Assembly (NCBI GenBank): GCA_020342235.1
Contig: CP073217.1
Coordinates: forward strand, 620,001 to 684,000
From: Saccharomycopsis phalli
Taxonomy: Eukaryota > Ascomycota > Saccharomycetes > Ascoideales > Saccharomycopsidaceae
Direction: 5' to 3'
Length of the DNA stretch: 64,000 nt
The notes under the pieces were generated by a model. It did no database searches. It was not told the DNA's origin and saw only the letters and a list, made by a program, of their open reading frames with translations. Shown piece by piece: positions 57,596 to 64,000 of this stretch. Position 1 is the stretch's first letter. Each line of letters begins with the position of its first letter. A program made the translations under genes and the position numbers.

Positions 57596-57925
57596 AGTGC
57601 AATCACCACCCCGTTTGACTGTATCAAGACCGTGCTCCAGACACACAGTTTCACCCAGAAGATCCAGCACAATATGAAGATCGCGCCGGTGGCATTGTAC
57701 GACAACTCCCTTCTTCAGCAGCTGCGCAACATCCACCATTCCAGCGCAAAGAACATCAACAACTTCATCAGTGCTGCTAACCACATATACACCAGCAAGG
57801 GTCTAGCCGGGTTTACCGTGGGGATGAAGGCAAGAGTTGTATCTAATATCCCTGCAACGGCAATCAGCTGGACGAGTTATGAAATGGCAAAGTATTATTT
57901 GAATCGGGGGCAGGTGTTTAACTAA
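56909..57925 (+). CDS. MRS4: Mitoferrin-type mitochondrial iron carrier (MRS3/MRS4)
   Basis: 338 aa from the ATG at 56909. Mitochondrial carrier family, importing Fe2+ (and linked substrates) across the inner membrane for heme and Fe-S synthesis. The N-terminal '[39 protein letters not shown]' pattern is that of Mrs3/4 ('YEALPxxAPLxxxLLAGAFAGIMEHSLMFPIDALKTR'). Three repeats carry the signature: [24 protein letters not shown]. Six transmembrane helices are expected. There is an insertion of about 30 residues between the third signature and the last helix. MRS3 and MRS4 cannot be told apart here. Confidence 0.92.
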
Positions 57926-58482
57926 TGTATTATATGTAAATATACCTTGTAGAGACAACAAGTTGATGGAGACAACAAGTCGATGGAAAGTAAATAAAGA
58001 TAAGTCAATAAGACAAGTCAATAAGACTAGTCAATGGATAAAGTTTATAACTTCTAGTTCATACTATATTACATACAGTCTGTAATATTACAACTACAAC
58101 AAAAGTGTAATAAAGTCCATACCTACCTCAATTCTTTCTAATAAAAGACTCCAATACCTACAATTATTATTAGATATTACCCACAACACATTTCCTGGAC
58201 CATTTGACGCATCACAAGACATTGGTGCCTTACGTCTGGTCACCACTTATATAGCCAATCTCACCCCAAATATGTTAGGGAATATATTCCAACTATCTCA
58301 ACACGTATCGTAGTTATTATAATACAACGAGCTAATAAATAACTAAAATATATTCATTCTATTCAAAAAGCCTCACTATATACTTAAAAGACTCCTTCTC
58401 TGTGCAATGGAAATACACCGCTAGACCATTTCCTCTTCGCAGAGCTCGGATCACCCAGAATGGACTCCAGAAGTATCACTCT
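57926..58482. other. AT-rich spacer after MRS3/4
   Basis: Direct repeats 'gagacaacaagt(t/c)gatgg' (57951-57985) and 'aagtcaataagac' (58000-58025) follow the stop. No gene seen. Confidence 0.45.
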
Positions 58483-58565
58483 CTACTTCATAATCTTCAC
58501 GCTACTTCATAATCTTCACGCTACTTCATAATCTTCACGCTACTTCATAATCTTCACGCTACTTA
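58483..58565. repeat. Minisatellite, 19-bp unit (ctacttcataatcttcacg), about 4 copies
   Basis: Near-perfect array ending about 45 bp beyond the RIM20 stop. Confidence 0.9.
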
Positions 58566-58610
58566 ACCTTTACGCTTACTAAACCATCAACTCACCAAAA
58601 CACCCACAAC

Positions 58611-60857
58611 CTACTCGTCAAATTTAATTTCCTGGTCCGGCCTCCAAATCCCAGACTTGTGTGGCTGCGGCGAAACTAAATTAACCGACCGGCTACTGCC
58701 CTTGGGCTTGGTATTGATCTGGGCCTCAAGATCACGTGCCTCGATCCGCCGGGCAGCAGTATACTCCTCCACCAATTTCAAAAGCGACGCAGACTTGTGT
58801 CCACAGTTGTTGTAGAACTCAAGGCCCATTTTCAAGTTCTCAATCAAGTCAATGTAGTCCTGGTATATCGTCTGAAACTCCTGCATAAACTCCTCGCGCT
58901 TTGACTCCACAACTTGATGTCGCGACTGTTTCAAGGCCTCAAATTTCTGGTACAGAACGTTGATATCGTCCTCCAAGACACGCTGCCTGGACTTTTCTTC
59001 CTCAAGAGCCTGTAGCTCGTGTGCAAAGCCTTTGATATGCGCCTCGTACACCGACTCGTACGAGTCATCATCGACTTTACCGGTGGACTTGTACTCCTGG
59101 ATGACCTTTGGCAAGATGTTCATTTGCAGGGACTTGATCTCCGCGACTTTGAGAAGGTTTTCCCGTTCGTTCTTCATGATACTCACACGGCTTATGAGCT
59201 TGCGGATCACCAAAACCTGCTCGTCAATCTCCTGGTCATCTTCCTGGTCGCCGTCCATGTCCGGGATGATCTGCTCCAACTGCTCGGGAGTCGCGTTGAT
59301 GAACATCTCCACGCTCAGCTTGATTGAGTTGTAGCTCATTCGGATGGTCCTGTCGCCGTTTGCAGCCGTTTGTAGCTGCTCCTCGTACGTCTCTACCTGC
59401 GAGACAAGCTCTTCTGCGGCCTGTGCCGACGTCTGACGGTTCCAGAACTTGGTTCCGTATCGTTCTCTAAGGCCTCTGTCCTCGTCGAATTCGACCTGGA
59501 GCCGGCTCTTGATTCCATGGAGCGCCTGTTCCTGCTGCAAAGCCAACATCCCAATGTCTTTGAGCGACTCTGCCACATTTTCCGTGCCACCAAGGTTCCG
59601 CATGTGCTCGATCTGCAGCTGGAGCAGTCGCGGCACGGACGCGTTGTTGAACGACTCGAGCGACGCAGGAAGATGCCGCAGCGAAAGGCTCCTGTCGATT
59701 ATCTGATTCAAAGCATTGATAGGCTCGACAATCCGCTCATGAAGATACATTTCCTGCCGCTCTCGAAAGGCCTGCGCGATTCTGATCACGTGATATGGAA
59801 GCAAGTCGGCAAACAAGCTGAGCGGCTTGGGGTTGAAGGTTTGCAGCTTTACCATTGGGGCACCGGTGATGGAGGACAATTCCTGCGCAGGCGGCACAAC
59901 CTTCAAGTAGATCAAGTCGTTGTCTTTCTCGCTGGTCCGCAAAGTACTCTCGAGCATGTTATACAACGACCGACAGTCTTCCTGGACCTTGGGTGTCACA
60001 TGAGAGGCGTAACGCAAGCTGGACTTTGCTGTGGCGGTGGCAAGACGCAACCGGGCGACCTCGGAGCCATAGTCACCAGACGCAGCATCGGATACTGCCT
60101 GACGGTACTGAGACACCGCCTGGAAGTGGTGGGTCTTTACCCGGAGGTGGTGGAGCCAGTCTGCGCGGAACACTGCCAGCGTCCGGCAGCAAAAGTCCAA
60201 AGTCTCCTGGTAATAGTCTGCGACTTGTGCAGCAAGACGGGCAATCAAAGAGTCCTTCATGCGATTCGACACGGCCTTTTGCCAGAAAATCTCCTGTGCC
60301 AGTGCCAACATGAGCATCTTCAATCCATTGAGCGACTCCGAATCGAGATCCTCGGGGAAATTGGCCGTACTGCTATGGTGCTGCACATTGAGCCGAAGAA
60401 GATGCTCAAAGCACCCGGCAGCTTGCTGGAAAAAACCGCACGCCATCTTCAAGCCATTCTCAGAGTCACTTGGCTGCGCCACTGCCATTTGCGAGTACAT
60501 TGCACCCACGTTGTACACAATGTTCATTTGCTCATACACCAATGAGCTGAGCATCACTGGCCCAGCAACAGTGTACCCTAGTGTTGAAACCCAGGGGAAT
60601 TCAGCGACATCGTTTGGAAATTTCTCCAGCAACACCAACAACGCACCGTAGTACTCTTTCAACGTGTCAACCGACGCACCACACGCAACATCACTCTCCA
60701 AGTACATCTTGTTGCGGAGCTTTGATACGGTCTCGATATCCTGGGAAAAGATATTCACTGTTTGATAATACTCGTCGCTGATTATCCGCGAGATGGCACC
60801 GGCCAAATCAACCTTTTGTGTGGTCCGGCATGGCACCTGGAGGAGATTCGTGGCCAT
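58611..60857 (-). CDS. RIM20: RIM20/PalA, BRO1-domain pH-response scaffold
   Basis: 748 aa. Binds Rim101 and ESCRT-III (Snf7) to allow Rim13 cleavage of Rim101 under alkaline conditions. The BRO1 domain (about 1-370) follows Aspergillus PalA: 'LLQVPCRTTQKVDLAGAI', 'LLEKFPNDVAEFPWVSTLGY', 'YNVGAMYSQMAV', 'GLKMACGFFQQAAGCFEHL', 'MLMLALAQEIFWQKAVSNRMKDSLIARLAAQVADYY'. The second half is the coiled-coil V domain. It is closer to RIM20/PalA than to BRO1 because it lacks the long Pro-rich tail and matches PalA through the first 200 residues. Confidence 0.92.
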   Translation of the reverse strand: MATNLLQVPCRTTQKVDLAGAISRIISDEYYQTVNIFSQDIETVSKLRNKMYLESDVACGASVDTLKEYYGALLVLLEKFPNDVAEFPWVSTLGYTVAGPVMLSSLVYEQMNIVYNVGAMYSQMAVAQPSDSENGLKMACGFFQQAAGCFEHLLRLNVQHHSSTANFPEDLDSESLNGLKMLMLALAQEIFWQKAVSNRMKDSLIARLAAQVADYYQETLDFCCRTLAVFRADWLHHLRVKTHHFQAVSQYRQAVSDAASGDYGSEVARLRLATATAKSSLRYASHVTPKVQEDCRSLYNMLESTLRTSEKDNDLIYLKVVPPAQELSSITGAPMVKLQTFNPKPLSLFADLLPYHVIRIAQAFRERQEMYLHERIVEPINALNQIIDRSLSLRHLPASLESFNNASVPRLLQLQIEHMRNLGGTENVAESLKDIGMLALQQEQALHGIKSRLQVEFDEDRGLRERYGTKFWNRQTSAQAAEELVSQVETYEEQLQTAANGDRTIRMSYNSIKLSVEMFINATPEQLEQIIPDMDGDQEDDQEIDEQVLVIRKLISRVSIMKNERENLLKVAEIKSLQMNILPKVIQEYKSTGKVDDDSYESVYEAHIKGFAHELQALEEEKSRQRVLEDDINVLYQKFEALKQSRHQVVESKREEFMQEFQTIYQDYIDLIENLKMGLEFYNNCGHKSASLLKLVEEYTAARRIEARDLEAQINTKPKGSSRSVNLVSPQPHKSGIWRPDQEIKFDE

Positions 60858-60949
60858 GATGATGTGACCTTGGAGAATATTTCCTAGGGGTAACCCGCGC
60901 AGCTTTGCAGCGGATTGAGATTTTCGCCAGGCGGATCCAGGCGTACAGC

Positions 60950-60956
60950 CGGGTAA
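60950..60956. promoter_or_regulatory. Reb1-type CGGGTAA site upstream of RIM20
   Basis: CGGGTAA about 93 bp upstream of the RIM20 ATG. Confidence 0.4.
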
Positions 60957-61082
60957 ATGGACAGGCGAGTCAATGTGCGATTATGGTGGAGCAGTACATG
61001 TTTTTATACCTACACTTTTTACCATGGTTAGAAAGGTTGGTTTTTGCTAGTAGTATTGGTTACCTAAAATATGGTGAACAGC

Positions 61083-61178
61083 ATTGAATATCGCATGTCA
61101 TTGAATATCGCATGTCATTGAATATCGCATGTCATTGAATATCGCATGTCATTGAATATCGCATGTCATTGAATATCT
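61083..61178. repeat. Minisatellite, 17-bp unit (attgaatatcgcatgtc), about 5.5 copies
   Basis: Near-perfect array in the RIM20 upstream region. The following 61180-62040 stretch is AT-rich with no recognised gene; 'ttgaatacaagt' is repeated at about 61831 and 61858. Confidence 0.9.
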
Positions 61179-62045
61179 ACATCTTAATTGAATACAGACA
61201 GGTTAGTTGCATCTCAGCATGTCATTGAATATCAACATGTTAAAATTGACAAATCAACAAATTCACATGAAATGCTTAAAATCAGGTTCATAAGAATATT
61301 GAAACTACACTTTTTACATGCTCTGGAGAGTACCTGAGGCAATGCTATTAGAATACTGTGCATCTGATATTCGTTCATAACGCGACCATCTCATCAACAT
61401 GGAAAAAATTTGCAATGCAAAATAAATTTTTGCACCAGCCTTTTGATTGATTGGCCTGGTGCTGTTTTATCCAGGCATTGACTATGCCATTACTAAAGGA
61501 TAAGCACAGGATTCGCAGTCCTCCTCCAGTGATTATTAAAGAAGCCGCTGTTTTGGTAGGGTCCAATTATTGAAATAATTGAATCAGTGGCTTTTTGTTG
61601 TAGCGATGCGTGGTTCTATAAGTACATGATACACCAAAATGTCATTTGCAGGTTGAAAAATGTCACCTGTAGGTAGAACTGCACAATTATATGCCAATTG
61701 CAGTCGGAGGTCACTGCGAATTGTAATTATATTTTCAGCTGTTTATTCTAGCCGATTGTGAGACGGATGCATAGATCCTATTGTAGTCTAGAAGCCAAGC
61801 TATTACCTGGGATGTGTGATTATGAAAGAATTGAATACAAGTGGCATGGTGCAAGAATTGAATACAAGTAGAATGGTGCAAGAATATTATTGCACTATAA
61901 TAATCTATGTAAATACCAAGCCTCAAAAGTCTCTGTATTAAACCGTCTTGCCAAGTTCATTCTAGCTCACCATCAGTCGCTGCACTGTCTATAACTACCA
62001 GTTGTCCATCAAGTTGTAATAATTGGTTTTCCTTTTGTCAATTGC

Positions 62046-62106
62046 AATCACTTGCCAATCACTTGCCAATCACTTGCCAATCACTTGCAATCACTTGCCA
62101 ATCAAC
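62046..62106. repeat. Minisatellite, 11-bp unit (tcacttgccaa), about 5 copies
   Basis: Lies about 65 bp beyond the RSC7 stop. Confidence 0.88.
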
Positions 62107-62170
62107 TCCTCACAACTAACCAATCTATACCGAACCGTGGGATACGCTACCGACATCTAATTTACATTCT

Positions 62171-63843
62171 CTATACACGCGCACGCTCCAACTCCTGCTG
62201 GTCGAGGATAGCCTGCTTGACCTCCCCCGAAACACAGTCGCCAAAAGTGCTGACATTGACCCTTTGCAACCCCGTGACCAAAGGCTTTGCTGCCGTCGCC
62301 AAAAGAGTCTGGTACACAAGTCCATCGCTGCTATTTTTAACGTCGCCATTAAGCCCTGCCCAGTTACTGCGATTCACATGCGGCAAAAAGTGGCCCAGTG
62401 AAGGTTTCGGCGGCACTTTGTACCATACCGACACCGAAGGCTGTGTTGTCGTAGGGTAGAAATACACCCCTGAGTACGCGTCACGAGCTCGGTAGAGAGT
62501 CTGTCGTCGCTTTACGAGGCTATTGTTGTAGTCGCCGCTTACGTACGCGTGCTCGTGCATCCAATTTTCGTCGGTGACCACTTGGTCTGAAACTGTAGAT
62601 TTGATGGCAAACGAGCTGTACATGGCGAAATCCGAGTACTTGGCCACACTGTTTGTTGCTGTTGTTGGCTGAGACTCTCCGGTGGCGATCTGGGTTGCCA
62701 AATTCTGCTGGTATATCTGGGAACCTCCATACCAGGCAATGTACCGTTTCTTGTTGTAGTCCTTTTTGTTCGCCGGCACCGGGTCCTCAGGAACTGCCAA
62801 CTCGCCCTCTTTATCGCCAGCTTCACGCGCACGTTCTTCGTGGTAGTCGTCGACGATTTTCCGGCCACCAATCACAATGCGCGACCCAAACTCCATGAAA
62901 ACAGACTTTGCGGTCACAAGCCCAATCGTGCGGCTCTTGTATGAATTCGGAATGATCTTGCGGTCGACCAAGTTCTGCTTCTCGTCCATGCCCAACACAA
63001 ACTTGTACAACGTGTTGTGCTTCAAAAACAAGTAGTACGCGTCTCGGTACCCAAGACACCGCGCAGGTTCTGTCGAAAGCATGTACAACTTCTCGCCGCG
63101 ATTCAACACCGTGAACGTGCGGACCCGGAAATCGCGCCCGTCCATGAGATTTCCGTCCAGGTCCACCTTTGTCTCGCCCTTTTCGTCCACAGGAATCTGA
63201 TACTCGTCCTCGGTGGCATTCAACGGGATTTCATTGCCGTCCGCGTCCAAAGGCTTGGGGAACGGACTGTAAATCTTCTTCTTTAACTTGAACCCAGGCT
63301 TCCGGCCAGGTCGTTTTCGCTGCTTCTGCTGCTCCTTCATGTACTCCTTGAGAACCTCCTCCTCGTCGATCTCACCGTCAGAATCCAAACCGGCCTCCTG
63401 AAGCAATCGCCTCCGGATACGCTGCTTCTCCTGCATCTCTTTGGCCAACGTCACTTTGTTCTTGCTTCCTGGAGGACGTCCCCGGCCTCTCTTCACCGGA
63501 GGTCTGTCCTCTGACGAGTCTGAAACGTGCCCATTTTCGGGCTCCGACCCTGATGACTCCCCAGCGTCTTCGTCCTCGAGTTTCGCCTTCTTGGAAGGAA
63601 TCTCGTCGTCGCTGTAGTCGTCATCGTCAGGACGGTCATTATGTTCCTCTATTTTCTGGATCTCCGTGTCCGAAAGCTCCAAGCCATCGACGTTTGAGTA
63701 TTCGTCCAGAAACGTCTGTGGCGACGCGACTCGGTTGGCACGTCCTTGCTTTGTTAGTACTTCCGTGAACAAAAGTGATACTACTTACTGGACCGCAATG
63801 GCCGGTCTTCTTCACGTATACTTCTTCTGAGCTTTCTTTTCAT
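62171..63843 (-). CDS. NPL6: RSC7/NPL6, RSC chromatin-remodelling subunit, two exons
   Basis: 542 aa after splicing. Exon 1 is 63789-63843 ('MKRKLRRSIREEDRPLRS'), the intron 63745-63788 (44 nt; GTAAGT donor, TACTAAC branch, GCAAG acceptor), exon 2 62171-63744. Family blocks: 'DGRDFRVRTFTVLNRGEKLYMLSTEPARCLGYRDAYYLFLKHNTLYKFVL', 'RKIIPNSYKSRTIGLVTAKSVFMEFGSRIV' and 'GVYFYPTTTQPSVSVWYKV'. An AT-hook 'KRGRGRPPGSKNK' (about residue 105) sits in an acidic N-terminal region. The paralogue Swp82 is possible but less similar. The frame upstream of the acceptor has no ATG, supporting the splice. Confidence 0.92.
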
Positions 63844-63955
63844 GTTTCCCGGGCCCGTTAGCTGAAGTAGCCGTCTGGAATTTTTATTATATTAAATATA
63901 TTTTTATATTGTCGCCTCTCAATTGCACCAGAAAACAAACAATTTCACGTATTGG

Positions 63956-63962
63956 CGGGTAA
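63956..63962. promoter_or_regulatory. Reb1-type CGGGTAA site upstream of RSC7
   Basis: CGGGTAA 113 bp before the RSC7 ATG, near the window end, so it could also serve a divergent gene outside the window. Confidence 0.4.
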
Positions 63963-64000
63963 CTCGCATTCGACCTAGGCGGTGTCGGTGGCCCAGCCGC

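Noticed and set aside
59517-60545. 342-codon plus-strand ORF opposite RIM20
   Set aside because: Antisense shadow of a conserved gene, no family signature.

Overview
This is budding-yeast (Saccharomycotina) nuclear DNA from a species that reads CUG as serine. The gene set is fungal: UGP1, RMI1, TRS23, RIM20, ATG5, VPS30/ATG6, MET7, YVH1, RPN8, GPN2, RSC7, MRS3/4 and others. Introns are tiny (36-66 nt), lie near gene 5' ends, and have GTAAGT/GTAGGT/GTGAGT donors and CTAAC or TGAC branch sites close to the acceptor AG. The code change is read from the sequence: CTG codons fall where S. cerevisiae (recalled sequences) has Ser or Thr, twice in GPN2 (51967, 51985) and once each in RAM2, RPN8 and UGP1. 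I therefore infer a CUG-Ser clade yeast and cannot name the species. Product descriptions assume CTG = Ser.

Layout. 1-3.9 kb: decayed LINE and repeat remnants. 4.0-5.7 kb: a DCAF7/WDR68-like WD40 gene and a putative mitochondrial membrane protein, start codons 29 bp apart. 5.7-8.9 kb: minisatellites and repeat remnants. 9.0-9.7 kb: three-exon gluconokinase. 10.5-11.1 kb: LINE reverse-transcriptase remnant. 12.4-13.7 kb: RMI1 and TRS23, 7 bp apart. 15.2-19.2 kb: a DUF3074 gene, a candidate spliced gene, and UGP1. 22.2 kb: tRNA-Asp. 22.5-30.4 kb: EBP2, a 90-aa three-exon LAMTOR5/EGO2-like gene, an FSH-type hydrolase, an RGS protein, VPS30 and a small unknown gene. 30.9-31.8 kb: a cluster of repeat 3' ends. 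32.4-49.1 kb: a YPL150W-like kinase, MET7, YVH1, an APC15/MND2-like gene, RAM2, TRM140, an ECD/SGT1 homologue, ATG5 and a Q/N/Y-rich protein. 50.4-63.8 kb: RPN8, GPN2, a second repeat cluster, a TCP11/SOK1-like gene, MRS3/4, RIM20 and RSC7.

Themes. Genes are compact and often divergent across very short promoters, many with a Reb1-type CGGGTAA site. Almost every gene is flanked or invaded by short-period minisatellites (10-40 bp). Several arrays are inside genes: MET7 presequence, ECD linker, kinase tail, EBP2 acidic tract, the Q-rich protein and the FSH1 tail. Others start near stop codons. In one case a 40-bp repeat carrying two abutting convergent stop codons has pushed YVH1 and its neighbour apart.

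Functionally the window holds housekeeping genes rather than one pathway. Several concern nutrient and stress signalling and membrane traffic: ATG5 and ATG6 (autophagy), an EGO/Ragulator subunit (TORC1), RIM20 (pH sensing), an RGS protein and TRS23 (TRAPP). I saw no CRISPR array, prokaryotic operon or intact mobile element.
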